NCBI RefSeq assembly: GCF_000511355.1
Contig: NC_023135.1
Span: 3,834,838-3,898,837, forward strand
DNA: 64,000 bases
Direction: 5' to 3'
Source of the DNA: Leisingera methylohalidivorans DSM 14336
GTDB lineage: Bacteria > Pseudomonadota > Alphaproteobacteria > Rhodobacterales > Rhodobacteraceae
The position numbers and the translations under genes were made by a program. The notes below the pieces were generated by a model, which had not been told where the DNA came from, did not search any database, and worked only from the letters and a program-made list of their open reading frames with translations. This document shows positions 52,249-61,422 of this stretch, piece by piece (position 1 is the stretch's first letter; the number at the start of each line of letters is the position of its first letter).

Positions 52249-53685
52249 TCAGCCTGCACGCCAGGGACCAAAGCCAAACGCCAGATAATCGCGCTGGTAC
52301 ACCGAAGCGATAAGCGCCTCCAGATCCGCGTCGTATATATCATCCAGCCCAAAGGGCGCCTGGGGTGCAACAGCCGGAACTTCGCCTGGCTCCAACCGGC
52401 CCTGCCTGCGGGCCAGTTCGGGCAGATCTTCACTCATCTCCGCCTCGCGGATCAGCAAATCCGGCGGCCCAAGTTCAGCGAACCCGGCCAGCGTCTGGCT
52501 TTGGCTGATCCACTCCGCATCCACCCGGATCGAAGTCTGCCCTGACAGATTGGCCCGGACGAATTTCAGAAAACCGGTAAAAGCGTCCCGGTGCTGCGCC
52601 CGAGTATAACTCTCATCCGGTCCCTCTTCGGGCAAAATCAGCCCGAACTGCCGCCGCAGCGTATTGCGGATGGCACGGTAGCTGCCTTCGCCGGCATTCA
52701 AGATCCGGTGGCAGAACACCGCGTGGGCCCGCATCGCGGGGTGACGCAAAACGGTAAAACTGCGGAACCCCTTATTGCCGCGCTTCCACTGGCGCAGCTG
52801 TTTCTGGTTCATGCCCTGGATCAGCCCGTCTGGCGCCACGTGATCCAGCCCGCCCATCCATTGCACAACTTCCTTATCCGGTCCGCCCTTGATGGGCATG
52901 TACAAAAGCGGCGTCACCACTCCCGCCACATAACCAGGGACCGCCGGGCCGCGGCGCGGCTCGAAATTGGGGGTGCGGGTGAGGTTGAAGCGGTCCAAGC
53001 CCGACAGCGCCTCTTGCATTGCCTCAGGGTTTGCCACCTTGGCCAGCACCGGCGCAGGGTTCTGCCGCTTGAGGCTCCCATCCAGTGCCTCCAGCTGTTG
53101 CGAAACGCCCAGCCAGCGCGCCAGCCCGTTCATCACTTCAACGCTTTGCAGGTCCTCGTAAGCCACGTAGAACGCCGTCTGCCCCAGCGCCTGCAACCGG
53201 TTCAGCAGCGTGACCTGGAAATCTTGCAGTGCCTCCACATGAGCGGAAAATTCCAACGCATCAAACTGCGCCTTGGCTTCCTTGCGGCGTTTTACATCGG
53301 TTAGCTTCCATTGCCCGGTTGCCTTGGCAATCTTCCAGGACACATAGCTGTCCAGCGGGTTGCGGGTCAGGATGATCTTGGCACAGCGCGGATCTTCTAG
53401 CATCAGATCCAGAACCCGCGGATCATGGTCATGGAAATAACGGCAGCCGCCCAGCGCCTTTGGATCTGATTTGATCTGTTGAATCAACCGGACCGGATCC
53501 GCCTCCCGCATGGCCTGGGTCACCCCCAGAATATCGCTTTTATTAGGATAGCCGATGAAATGCGGATTGAAGGCTTCGCCGTGGCAGGTAAGCCCGTCAA
53601 AAGCATTCAGGTTGGTCTCCAGAAAATTGGAGCCCGTCCGCATTTCTGCAAAGACAACAAAATAATCGAACAAAGAAGCAGACAT
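52249..53685 (-). CDS. Sulfotransferase-family protein
   Basis: 478 residues. The 5'-PSB-type loop is in VVFAEMRTGSNFLETNLNAF (R-T-G-S-N-F), with the 3'-phosphate-binding part in CAKIILTRNPLDSYVSWKIA. This is the Stf0/NodH-type pattern of PAPS-dependent sulfotransferases. The region after ~300 carries a second FRSFTVLRHPAMRAHAVFCH motif like another PB site, so the protein may hold two transferase-like halves. It is the last gene of the glycan cluster, 6 bases after the GT14-like gene. cysQ nearby would recycle the PAP by-product (inference). Confidence 0.8.
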   Translation of the reverse strand: MSASLFDYFVVFAEMRTGSNFLETNLNAFDGLTCHGEAFNPHFIGYPNKSDILGVTQAMREADPVRLIQQIKSDPKALGGCRYFHDHDPRVLDLMLEDPRCAKIILTRNPLDSYVSWKIAKATGQWKLTDVKRRKEAKAQFDALEFSAHVEALQDFQVTLLNRLQALGQTAFYVAYEDLQSVEVMNGLARWLGVSQQLEALDGSLKRQNPAPVLAKVANPEAMQEALSGLDRFNLTRTPNFEPRRGPAVPGYVAGVVTPLLYMPIKGGPDKEVVQWMGGLDHVAPDGLIQGMNQKQLRQWKRGNKGFRSFTVLRHPAMRAHAVFCHRILNAGEGSYRAIRNTLRRQFGLILPEEGPDESYTRAQHRDAFTGFLKFVRANLSGQTSIRVDAEWISQSQTLAGFAELGPPDLLIREAEMSEDLPELARRQGRLEPGEVPAVAPQAPFGLDDIYDADLEALIASVYQRDYLAFGFGPWRAG

Positions 53686-53691
53686 TAGATT

Positions 53692-55392
53692 TTATCGCAC
53701 CAGATAGGGTTTGCGCTGCGGCTTGGAGAGGCTGACTGGGCTTTTCTCAACTGGAAAATCTCCCATCAAATAGGGATGCATGCCCTGGTTTTTGAGATTC
53801 TGCAGGAACTGCCCAAAGCCCTCAAGGTTCGTCATCTTGGGCGCCTCGCTCAGATGACGTGCTGCCAGAGGGCCGATTTCGTCAATGATCGTCTGCAGCG
53901 GCTCCATCGGTGCCTCCACAAACTCAGCCATGCTCCAGATCCGCACCCGTGCCTTGGTCCATTGCGAGCGCAGGATCTGCAGCTGCTCAGCCTCTGTCTG
54001 CTGCAGTTTTGCCGCTTTCTGCCGGAGTTCTGAGAAATTGCAGTTGGACTTGAACAACGGCACCGCCCAGGCACCGCTGATGACAGAAATCTGCACATTG
54101 GCATCCCGCGCCATCAACCAGTTCACTGCCTGATTGTCGCCGGGTCCGAACTGAAAACACTGGCGTTCGCCGCGGGTGTTCCAAATCAGGCTGGTCAGAA
54201 AGCTTTCCGGATTATAGTCGCGGATCTTAGCATGGCTGTTGAGGCAGCCATTGATCAAGCTCTGCCCTTCAGAGAACGCCGCCCCTTGCGGTGCGAATAT
54301 GTGCCCATGAACACGCGCGCCCGTGGTTCGGGCCAGCCAGCCCTCAAAATCGTCGAACAGTTCCGTAAAGCCTTGGAACACCGAATAGGGGCTGGATGTA
54401 ATGCCATTCTCCGAGCCTTGGTCGGGAAACCGGCTTTGCATGTATAAACCGGGCCTGCCGCGGGTGCGCCGCTCTACCGCCTTAGCAAAAATCCGGTCGA
54501 TCTTTCCCGGGTTCGGCTCAGTCCGTTTCATCGCACCAGCAGGGTCGGTCAGAAACGCCTGATACAGGCGTTCAGCATGAGGCCAGATCTTGCGGGCAAC
54601 AAAGCAATCGGACCGGCGCAGAAGCTGCAAATGATCATCGTAGAAGATATGCGGCTTACCCTGAAAATCGAACTTCGACAGCGTCAGAGAGCGGCTTTCG
54701 ATATTACAGGAATACTGCCGCACTAGAGTCTGGAAATAACTCTCATCCGGAATCCAGACCTTGCGGAAAAAGGTATCATAAACCGGACGTTCCGGATCCT
54801 CAAGGATCGCCGACAGGGTATGGCGGGTCAGGCACCACCATTGGCTGCCCATATGCGGGACAAGACCGGGCGGGATCCGGCGCATGAAACGCAGTTTGCG
54901 CTGCAGATCCACGTAACGGTCAAACAGATAACGGTGTTTCTTCCAGGAAAATGGGAACCTAAGCGTGAAACGCTCATGGCTTAGCCCGCCGACAATCCAC
55001 GGCACATCCGCAGTGGTGGCGCTTTCAATAAAATCGGTGCGCGGGCGGGCTGCCAGGTAATCGATCAGCTCCTGCACCGGCCGGAGCGGCAGGCACGACC
55101 CTGAAGCCAGATAGACATGGCGCACTTGCGGAAACTCCGCCAGCATCACTTCGGACGCCGATTGCGAAGCCGCAACAATTCCCCAGGTGCCCCATTCGCA
55201 CCGATGGCGGGCGGAAAACCTGACCAGCGGGTCATCCGCCAGCGCGTCTTTGAAACGCGTGAACGCCTGTTTCCCCACGTTGCGGTCAACATGCAGCACC
55301 ACCGGGCAGCCGCTGGCTGTCCAGTGCCGTACCACCTGCGCCGCCCGCTCCAACGCGGTGTGCACCAGCATGACGACCCCGACCGCGCTCAT
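53692..55392 (-). CDS. GT14-like branching glycosyltransferase with an extra C-terminal domain
   Basis: 566 residues. The N-terminal ~300 match core-2/I-branching N-acetylglucosaminyltransferases (PF02485): GVVMLVHTALERAAQVVRHW, VYLASGSCLPLRPVQELIDY, HMGSQWWCLTRHTLSAIL and VWIPDESYFQTLVRQY (Asp-Glu-Ser). The C-terminal ~250 residues (from GSENGITSSPYSVFQGFTEL) form a domain I do not recognise, with FGPGDNQAVNWLMARDANVQ. It overlaps the downstream-on-map glycosyltransferase gene by 4 bases (ATGA). Sugar donor not evident. Confidence 0.82.
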   Translation of the reverse strand: MSAVGVVMLVHTALERAAQVVRHWTASGCPVVLHVDRNVGKQAFTRFKDALADDPLVRFSARHRCEWGTWGIVAASQSASEVMLAEFPQVRHVYLASGSCLPLRPVQELIDYLAARPRTDFIESATTADVPWIVGGLSHERFTLRFPFSWKKHRYLFDRYVDLQRKLRFMRRIPPGLVPHMGSQWWCLTRHTLSAILEDPERPVYDTFFRKVWIPDESYFQTLVRQYSCNIESRSLTLSKFDFQGKPHIFYDDHLQLLRRSDCFVARKIWPHAERLYQAFLTDPAGAMKRTEPNPGKIDRIFAKAVERRTRGRPGLYMQSRFPDQGSENGITSSPYSVFQGFTELFDDFEGWLARTTGARVHGHIFAPQGAAFSEGQSLINGCLNSHAKIRDYNPESFLTSLIWNTRGERQCFQFGPGDNQAVNWLMARDANVQISVISGAWAVPLFKSNCNFSELRQKAAKLQQTEAEQLQILRSQWTKARVRIWSMAEFVEAPMEPLQTIIDEIGPLAARHLSEAPKMTNLEGFGQFLQNLKNQGMHPYLMGDFPVEKSPVSLSKPQRKPYLVR

Positions 55393-56405
55393 GCCCAGTT
55401 TCCTTTGGACATCATCCCCAAAATCTCAAGCTGGCGCCAGTTGATGTATTTTTCACTCCATTTGCACCACAGCTCGGGTTGATCCTCCAGCCTTCCTGCA
55501 TAGGCCTTGTACTCTGCGGAGCCAGCATAATGCTGCCCGCGGACCAGCTCCTCCTGCGCCTTAACAGTGAAGGTATCGAGGAATTTAGTATGCAAGAGCG
55601 CCCCGCTTGCCTTCTCGCCGCCATCAGCCTCATAGACCTGGTTCAATCCCCGCGGCAACAGCGCGTGGGTAGAGCTGGCATAGGCATAGCGGCGGTGCCA
55701 TTTGACCAGCGGGATCTTGTTCAGCGCCGGCGCCCGCTGGGGCTGGTCTGCAAAAAACACCCGCGACCGCGGCCCGCCTTGGATCCACAAATTGCCGTAT
55801 TCCGGGTTGCGGCGGATCGTGTAGTTGCCGCTGTCGAACCAATGGGCAATCTCCAGCGGGTTCTGCCCCGGCTGGTACGGAACCTCGCCAATTCTTCCCT
55901 TGGGATAGACATCGATCAGCATGGCCGAAAAACTGCGGATCGCCGAATTGTCCAGCCAATCTGTCAAAGCGCGGATCGGCCGGGTATCGCAGAACGGGTA
56001 GATAAAGAATTCATCCGGATCCACCACCAGAACCCAATGCCCATCCGCATATTTGCGTTTGAGGCCGTTCATCCAGTCAATGCCGAAGCCGGAACGCTTG
56101 TAGCTCGCTGTCGTGTGCCACAGAGAAACATCGTCCATGCCGCGCAGATAGTCCGCGCTGCCATCGGTGGAGCCATTGTCAATAAACAGGAAATGATTAA
56201 TTCCCATGCCGCGGTAATACTGCAAGAAATAGGGCAGCCGGATCTGCTCGTTGCGCATGGTGCAGACCAGCAGGATATCCCCCGGCCGGATTGCCTTGGT
56301 CTTGTCCTGCACAGTCGTTAGCTCACTGGATTTGCGCACCGCACGGATCAAACGCCGCTTGCGCCGCAACCGCATCCGGTAAGAATCCCAAAGCCCCACG
56401 TTCAC
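55389..56405 (-). CDS. Family 2 glycosyltransferase (Glyco_tranf_2_4 type), copy A
   Basis: 338 residues. Landmarks: ILLVCTMRNEQIRLPYFLQY, NHFLFIDNGSTDGSADYLRG (D-N-G-S nucleotide-sugar site), HWVLVVDPDEFFIYP (D-x-D metal site) and LPLVKWHRRYAYASSTHALL-like LIKW/H block. It resembles copy B throughout (RNE.(T)RLPYFL, D.DS.DGS, DADELL), so they are paralogues. No signal or membrane helix. It overlaps the GT14-like gene start. Confidence 0.87.
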   Translation of the reverse strand: MNVGLWDSYRMRLRRKRRLIRAVRKSSELTTVQDKTKAIRPGDILLVCTMRNEQIRLPYFLQYYRGMGINHFLFIDNGSTDGSADYLRGMDDVSLWHTTASYKRSGFGIDWMNGLKRKYADGHWVLVVDPDEFFIYPFCDTRPIRALTDWLDNSAIRSFSAMLIDVYPKGRIGEVPYQPGQNPLEIAHWFDSGNYTIRRNPEYGNLWIQGGPRSRVFFADQPQRAPALNKIPLVKWHRRYAYASSTHALLPRGLNQVYEADGGEKASGALLHTKFLDTFTVKAQEELVRGQHYAGSAEYKAYAGRLEDQPELWCKWSEKYINWRQLEILGMMSKGNWA

Positions 56406-56568
56406 TCCAAACTAATATCCAGGGAGCGCGCTCACCCGTACAGGTCTAACAGAACCTGCCTCAAGTTTCCGCACAATATGTCACGAGCATATTGTATTAA
56501 CAACGAATTTAGAAACAGTTACGCATCCGCACGGCCTTGCTGCAACAGTACTGTGGCTGTTCGGCAAG

Positions 56569-57609
56569 TCACCAGATGATCGGCGTCATCAACCCGGAGT
56601 TTGCCAGCTGCTCCGGACCCCGGTACCGAACCGATCCAGAATGCCACAAGTCCGGAGTTCCCGAGATTTCGTCATAGTAACCGTCAAACTGAAGCGGCGT
56701 ATGAAAGTGCTGCTGCCGCTGCTTTTCTGTTGCTGACTTTAAAACAATCTCAGGCAGGAACTTGGTGTGCAGCAGTACTCCTGAGGGATCCGGCCCTCCC
56801 GGCCCGTCATAGAGCGCATTCATCTGTGGAGGCAGAAGCGAATGGGTTGAGTTCATGTAGGAATAGCGCCGGTTCCAACGGATCAGCGGCAGTTTGTTTA
56901 ATGTCGGCGAACGTTCTGGCTGCTCCTGGAAAAAAACTCTTTCGCGGGCGCCGCCCTGGACCCAAAGGTTGCCCATCGGCTGCTGCCGCACAGCCCGGTA
57001 TGGACCCGCGTCAAACCATTGCAGAATTTCACACGGGTCCTGTCCCGGAGCATAGCTTTGCGCGCCCAGCGCCCCCTTAGGATAGAGATCGAGCATCAAA
57101 GCGCCAAAACCCCGGCGCCCTTGCTGTTCCAGACTTTGTGTCAAGTCGTCCAGCCCGCGCTTTTCCATACCGGAATAGACCAGCAGCTCATCCGCATCCA
57201 CCGTCAGACACCAGCGCCCATGCCCGTAGCGGATCAGCAGCCAACCCAGCCAGTTGAGCCCAAAGCGCGCCTCCCGGTAGCTGGCAGCGGTCTGCCAAAC
57301 GGAAACATCGCACTGCTGGGCCAGATATTCAGTGCTCCCGTCATCACTGTCGTTATCGACAACCAGGAAATGCACAGCGCCCAGCCGCCGGTAATACTCC
57401 AGGAAATAGGGCAGCCGGGTAATCTCGTTGCGCAAAACGATAAAGACCAGAACCCCGTTTCCGGGGATCCGGTCTGAACTGCCAGCCATTTTGCGCATCT
57501 GGCGACGGGCCCGCAACGCCCGCCACAGCATCCGCCGCCGCTTCCACCGCATCCGGTAGGCCCCGGCGAGGCCCAGAGGCGGCATGTCAGGGGCGGCGGA
57601 GCGCGTCAT
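56569..57609 (-). CDS. Family 2 glycosyltransferase (Glyco_tranf_2_4 type), copy B
   Basis: 346 residues. Landmarks: VFIVLRNEITRLPYFLEYYR, VHFLVVDNDSDDGSTEYLAQ, WCLTVDADELLVYSG, and YSYMNSTHSLLPPQMNAL. A paralogue of copy A with the same block order; the RR-rich N-terminus (RMRWKRRRMLWRALRARRQM) suggests membrane-surface association. It starts 2 bases after galE ends on the minus strand and is likely in the galU/galE transcript. There is a 163-base gap to copy A. Confidence 0.87.
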   Translation of the reverse strand: MTRSAAPDMPPLGLAGAYRMRWKRRRMLWRALRARRQMRKMAGSSDRIPGNGVLVFIVLRNEITRLPYFLEYYRRLGAVHFLVVDNDSDDGSTEYLAQQCDVSVWQTAASYREARFGLNWLGWLLIRYGHGRWCLTVDADELLVYSGMEKRGLDDLTQSLEQQGRRGFGALMLDLYPKGALGAQSYAPGQDPCEILQWFDAGPYRAVRQQPMGNLWVQGGARERVFFQEQPERSPTLNKLPLIRWNRRYSYMNSTHSLLPPQMNALYDGPGGPDPSGVLLHTKFLPEIVLKSATEKQRQQHFHTPLQFDGYYDEISGTPDLWHSGSVRYRGPEQLANSGLMTPIIW

Positions 57610-57611
57610 GC

Positions 57612-58595
57612 TCAGGCCTCGTAGTGACCTGTCTTATGCCACTCCCAGGCGTCAGCGATCATCACCTCCAGAGTGGAGCGGCACGGCTCCCAGCCCAAAT
57701 CGGTGACCGCACGGGTCGAACCCGACACCAGCTTGGTGCAATCCCCCGCGCGGCGCTCACCTGTGTTGCAAGGCACCTTCTGACCGGTCACCGCCTCAGC
57801 CTTGTCCATCACTTCGCGCACGGAAAAGCCAGAACCGGTGCCAAGGTTGAACACCTGGCTGCCCTTGCCCGCCTCCAGCCACTTCAACCCCAAGACATGC
57901 GCGTCCACCAGATCGCAGACATGCACATAATCGCGGATGCAGGTGCCGTCCGGAGTATCGTAATCGGTGCCGAAGATGGTCAGCGCAGCGCGTTTGCCCG
58001 CAACCGCATCCAGCACCAGCGGCACCAGATGGGTCTCCGGGCGGTGGAACTCGCCCACCTCTGCCTCAGGGTCAGCACCCGCCACGTTGAAATAACGGAA
58101 GATCACCGAACGCAGCCCGTTCGCAGCCCCGAAATCTTTGAGAATATCCTCAACCGCGCGCTTGGAGGCCCCATAGGCATTCAGCGGCAGCTGCGGCGTG
58201 TTTTCGTCCAGCACCACATTGTCATGCTCACCATAGGTGGCACAGGTCGAGGAGAACACGAAGTCCAGGCAGCCTGCCGCTACTGCGGCCTCAATCAGAT
58301 TGAGCGACCCGCCGGTGTTATTGGCCCAATAGCGGCCCGGCTCACTCATCGCTTCGCCCACTTGGCTGAGCGCCGCGAAATGCATCACAGCAGCCGGCTG
58401 ATACTTGGCAAACACCTCATCCAGCCGCATCCGGTCGCTCAGATCGCCCTTTTCAAACGGACCGAATTTCACCGCATCCTGCCAGCCGGTTACCAGGTTG
58501 TCGTAGGTTACCGGAATATAGCCCGCCGCTTTCAGCGCTTTGCAGGCATGCGAACCGATATAGCCGGCACCACCGGTTACAAGTATATGTGTCAC
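57612..58595 (-). CDS. galE: UDP-glucose 4-epimerase GalE
   Basis: 327 residues; GTG start with GGGGCAGAG upstream. NAD-binding LVTGGAGYIGSHACKALKAA, catalytic SSTCATYGEHD and YGASK (Tyr-x3-Lys), and GDPDGTCIRDYVHVCDLVDA-like DTPDGTCIRDYVHV. Interconverts UDP-glucose and UDP-galactose for surface glycan. Adjacent to galU, which makes UDP-glucose, and to glycosyltransferases that would use the product. Confidence 0.94.
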   Translation of the reverse strand: MTHILVTGGAGYIGSHACKALKAAGYIPVTYDNLVTGWQDAVKFGPFEKGDLSDRMRLDEVFAKYQPAAVMHFAALSQVGEAMSEPGRYWANNTGGSLNLIEAAVAAGCLDFVFSSTCATYGEHDNVVLDENTPQLPLNAYGASKRAVEDILKDFGAANGLRSVIFRYFNVAGADPEAEVGEFHRPETHLVPLVLDAVAGKRAALTIFGTDYDTPDGTCIRDYVHVCDLVDAHVLGLKWLEAGKGSQVFNLGTGSGFSVREVMDKAEAVTGQKVPCNTGERRAGDCTKLVSGSTRAVTDLGWEPCRSTLEVMIADAWEWHKTGHYEA

Positions 58596-58613
58596 TGTCT
58601 CTGCCCCATGCAG

Positions 58614-58633
58614 GGCCGCCCTGTGAGGCGGCC
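58614..58633 (-). promoter_or_regulatory. Hairpin between galU and galE
   Basis: A perfect 7-bp stem (58614-58620 with 58627-58633), 6-base loop, directly after the galU stop and upstream of the galE ribosome site. No T run; may protect the upstream mRNA or tune galE. Confidence 0.45.
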
Positions 58634-58640
58634 AGAGTGG

Positions 58641-59534
58641 TTATTGCGCGGCTTTGCCAACCTGCGCGATCTCGGAAATATAGTTCATCAGATCGTCACG
58701 CAGCTCTTCGCGTGCCAGTGCAAAGGCCACGGTTGCCTGCAAAAAGCCCGCCTTGGAGCCGCAGTCAAACCGCTGGCCGCGGAACCGGTAGCCGTAAACC
58801 GGCACGTCCTGCGCAATGTCCTCGGCGATGGCGTCGGTCAGTTGGATCTCGCCGCCCGCACCCGACTTCATCTTGTTGAGGTTCTTCAAAACCGAAGGCG
58901 ACAGGATATAGCGGCCGATCACCGCCAGGTTCGAAGGCGCTTCGCCTGCACTAGGTTTTTCCACCATACCATTTGCCGCAACCACCTGCCCCATGTCGTC
59001 CTTCACATCAAGGACCCCGTAAGAGGACGTCTTTTCAGGCGGGACCTCCATCGCTGCGACCATATTGCCGCCGGTTTCCTCATAGGCTTCGACCATCTGC
59101 TGCAGGCACGGTTTTTCCGCTGCGATCACGTCATCCGGCAAGATCACCGCAAAGGGCTCATTGGCGATCAGCCGACGCGCGCACCAGACAGCATGACCCA
59201 GGCCCAGCGCCTTGTGCTGGCGGATATAGGCAATAGCACCTGATTCCATATTGGTGCCTTGCAGCAAGTCCAGCAGGTCTTGTTTGCCCTTTTTTCGCAA
59301 CTCCTGCTCCAGAACCGGCGAATGGTCAAAATAGTCTTCCAGCGCACCTTTGCCGCGCGAGGTGACGAAAATGAACTCTTTGATCCCGGCTGCACGCGCC
59401 TCATCGATGGCGTATTGCACCAGCGGCCGGTCGACCAGAGTCATGATTTCCTTCGGAACGGATTTGGTTGCGGGAAGGAATCGGGTTCCCATACCTGCGA
59501 CGGGAAAAATTGCCTTAGTTACCTTTTTACGCAT
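58641..59534 (-). CDS. galU: UTP-glucose-1-phosphate uridylyltransferase GalU
   Basis: 297 residues, family length. AIFPVAGMGTRFLPATKSVP and KEIMTLVDRPLVQYAIDEA form the nucleotide site; LGLGHAVWCARRLIANEPFA and VILPDDVIAAEKPCLQQMVE the catalytic core; GEIQLTDAIAEDI the sugar site. Produces UDP-glucose. About 180 bases to kdsB upstream leave room for its promoter. Head of the minus-strand glycan transcript galU-galE-glycosyltransferases-sulfotransferase. Confidence 0.94.
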   Translation of the reverse strand: MRKKVTKAIFPVAGMGTRFLPATKSVPKEIMTLVDRPLVQYAIDEARAAGIKEFIFVTSRGKGALEDYFDHSPVLEQELRKKGKQDLLDLLQGTNMESGAIAYIRQHKALGLGHAVWCARRLIANEPFAVILPDDVIAAEKPCLQQMVEAYEETGGNMVAAMEVPPEKTSSYGVLDVKDDMGQVVAANGMVEKPSAGEAPSNLAVIGRYILSPSVLKNLNKMKSGAGGEIQLTDAIAEDIAQDVPVYGYRFRGQRFDCGSKAGFLQATVAFALAREELRDDLMNYISEIAQVGKAAQ

Positions 59535-59712
59535 GGCGCTCTCTCAATACTAAAATTCCAGGCCGGTTACCGCTTTCACACTCCCTCGGGGAAGGGTGAA
59601 ACTCCGCGAGACCTGGCTGTCCCCAACATTTTGCGATGCCGCTGCCATCGGCCCCTGGCTGCATCTCTATAGTGTGTATTTACCTGTGTCAGTACCTACT
59701 ACCATTCTCCGC

Positions 59713-60513
59713 CTACTCGTGACCCATCTTCTTCATCATCGCTTCCAGCCGCGGCACGTCTTCCGGGTTATTAAGTTCCCAAAACTCGCGCCCTCGGGAA
59801 TCGACTTCGACACACAGAACTTTGCGGCCGTTTTCCAGGAAGCGCAGCTGTTCCAGCCCTTCCAGATTCTCCAGCGGCCCCGCCGTCCAGCCAGAATACG
59901 CCGACAAGGCGTCCGGGCGGTAGGCATAGACACCGACATGATGAAAGACCGGCGTAACTTCGCCATCCCCAAAGGCCTGCGCGCAATACGGAACCACTTC
60001 TTTAGAGAAATAGAGCGCACTGCGGTCTTCGGCAAATACTGCGGTGGTGCCGCCGACCCGGCCGGCCTGGCGATCGGCCAGAAGACTGTTCAGCATCCCG
60101 CCATTGCAGCGCAGCACCGGCGTCGCCAGCCCCATGCCGGGGGAGGCGCGCAGCCCCGCCACCAGATCCTCGACAAACCAGTGCGGTGTCAGCGGGGCGT
60201 CGCCCTGCAGGTTCACCACAACCTCATACTCGCCGCCCAACGCTGCATGCGCCTCGGCACAGCGCTCGGTACCATTGCCGCAAGTTTCCGAAGTCATCAC
60301 CACCTCGGCGCCGAAAGCCTCGGCTGCCCGCTTGATGCGATCATCATCCGTCGCCACAACCACCCGGTCCGCTCCTTGCACCGAACAGGCTGCACGCCAG
60401 GACCGTTCCACCAGCGAACGGGCCTCGCCGGTGGCGCCGGTGAGCGGCACCAGCGGCTTGCCGGGATAGCGGGTCGAAGCGTAGCGGGCGGGGATGACGA
60501 TCAGAACAGACAT
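59713..60513 (-). CDS. kdsB: CMP-Kdo synthetase KdsB
   Basis: 266 residues. SVLIVIPARYASTRYPGKPL opens the CTP site; RVVVATDDDRIKRAAEAFGA, CGNGTERCAEAH and VNLQGDAPLTPHWFVEDLVA follow. In the family's usual QGDEP motif, this protein has QGDAP. Activates Kdo for LPS. The ATG overlaps the cysQ stop by one base (TGATG). Confidence 0.9.
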   Translation of the reverse strand: MSVLIVIPARYASTRYPGKPLVPLTGATGEARSLVERSWRAACSVQGADRVVVATDDDRIKRAAEAFGAEVVMTSETCGNGTERCAEAHAALGGEYEVVVNLQGDAPLTPHWFVEDLVAGLRASPGMGLATPVLRCNGGMLNSLLADRQAGRVGGTTAVFAEDRSALYFSKEVVPYCAQAFGDGEVTPVFHHVGVYAYRPDALSAYSGWTAGPLENLEGLEQLRFLENGRKVLCVEVDSRGREFWELNNPEDVPRLEAMMKKMGHE

Positions 60514-61310
60514 CAGGCTTTCTTCAGCTCCACAGCCGGTGCATAGGCGATGAAAAACGGGTTCGCATAGCCTTCCTTGCCGTAAACAAGCGGGGAGTGA
60601 TCGTCAAAACGCACGACTTTTCCGCCAGCTCCTGCGAGCACCGCATGACCGGCAGCTGTGTCCCATTCCATGGTGCGGCCGACACGCGGATACAGATCCG
60701 CCTCACCGGTGGCCACCAGGCAGAACTTCAGCGAAGAGCCGGCGCTCTTGCTGTCTCTCACATTGTACTTGCCGATATAATCGTCAGTTGCCTGATCGCG
60801 GTGCGATTTCGACGCCACCACCATCAATGCGGCATTGTCACTGCTGGCGACCCGGATCGGATTTGTTTCACCGATAGTGTCCGGATCAAACGCGCCGGTC
60901 TCCTCCACAGCGCTGCCATCCGCCAGCGTGAAGAACATCCGTTCCTTGGCAGGAGCATAGACCACACCGCGGGTCGGCACGCCCTTTTCCACCAACGCGA
61001 TATTCACGGTGAAATCGCCGCGCCGGTGAATGAATTCCTTGGTACCATCCAAAGGATCGACGATCAGAAAGGTATCGCCGCGCTCTTTGTGCGAGTCGGA
61101 TTGTTCTTCGGTGACCAGCATCATGTCCGGGAAGGCCGCCCGCAGACCTTCAGAGATCAGCGCATCTGCAGCTTCATCCGCCGCCGTTACCGGGCTTTCG
61201 TCGGATTTCACCTTCACGTCGAAATCGTCGGAATTGTAGATTTCCATGATCTTTGCGCCGGCCTCAATTGCCAGCCGGCGGATCACGGGCACCAGGTCTT
61301 CATATGTCAC
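60513..61310 (-). CDS. cysQ: 3'(2'),5'-bisphosphate nucleotidase CysQ
   Basis: 265 residues. Metal-binding motifs of the inositol-phosphatase superfamily: VKSDESPVTAADEAADALIS, MLVTEEQSDS, FLIVDPLDGTKEFIHRRGDF (D-P-L-D-G-T) and YPRVGRTMEWDTAAGHAVLA (W-D-x-A-A-G). Splits PAP, a by-product of sulfotransfer, into AMP and phosphate. It shares a transcript with kdsB; the nearby sulfotransferase gene gives it a likely source of PAP. Divergent from the ABC permease gene with 112 bases between. Confidence 0.92.
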   Translation of the reverse strand: MTYEDLVPVIRRLAIEAGAKIMEIYNSDDFDVKVKSDESPVTAADEAADALISEGLRAAFPDMMLVTEEQSDSHKERGDTFLIVDPLDGTKEFIHRRGDFTVNIALVEKGVPTRGVVYAPAKERMFFTLADGSAVEETGAFDPDTIGETNPIRVASSDNAALMVVASKSHRDQATDDYIGKYNVRDSKSAGSSLKFCLVATGEADLYPRVGRTMEWDTAAGHAVLAGAGGKVVRFDDHSPLVYGKEGYANPFFIAYAPAVELKKA

Positions 61311-61422
61311 GCGGATCTCCCTAGCACGGGTTTAATTGAAAATTTGCCTCTTGCCCCTTATGATGCGCAGATACCAGAACGGCAAGCAGCCGCATTGAAT
61401 TCGAGCAGAGAATACAGGTCTC

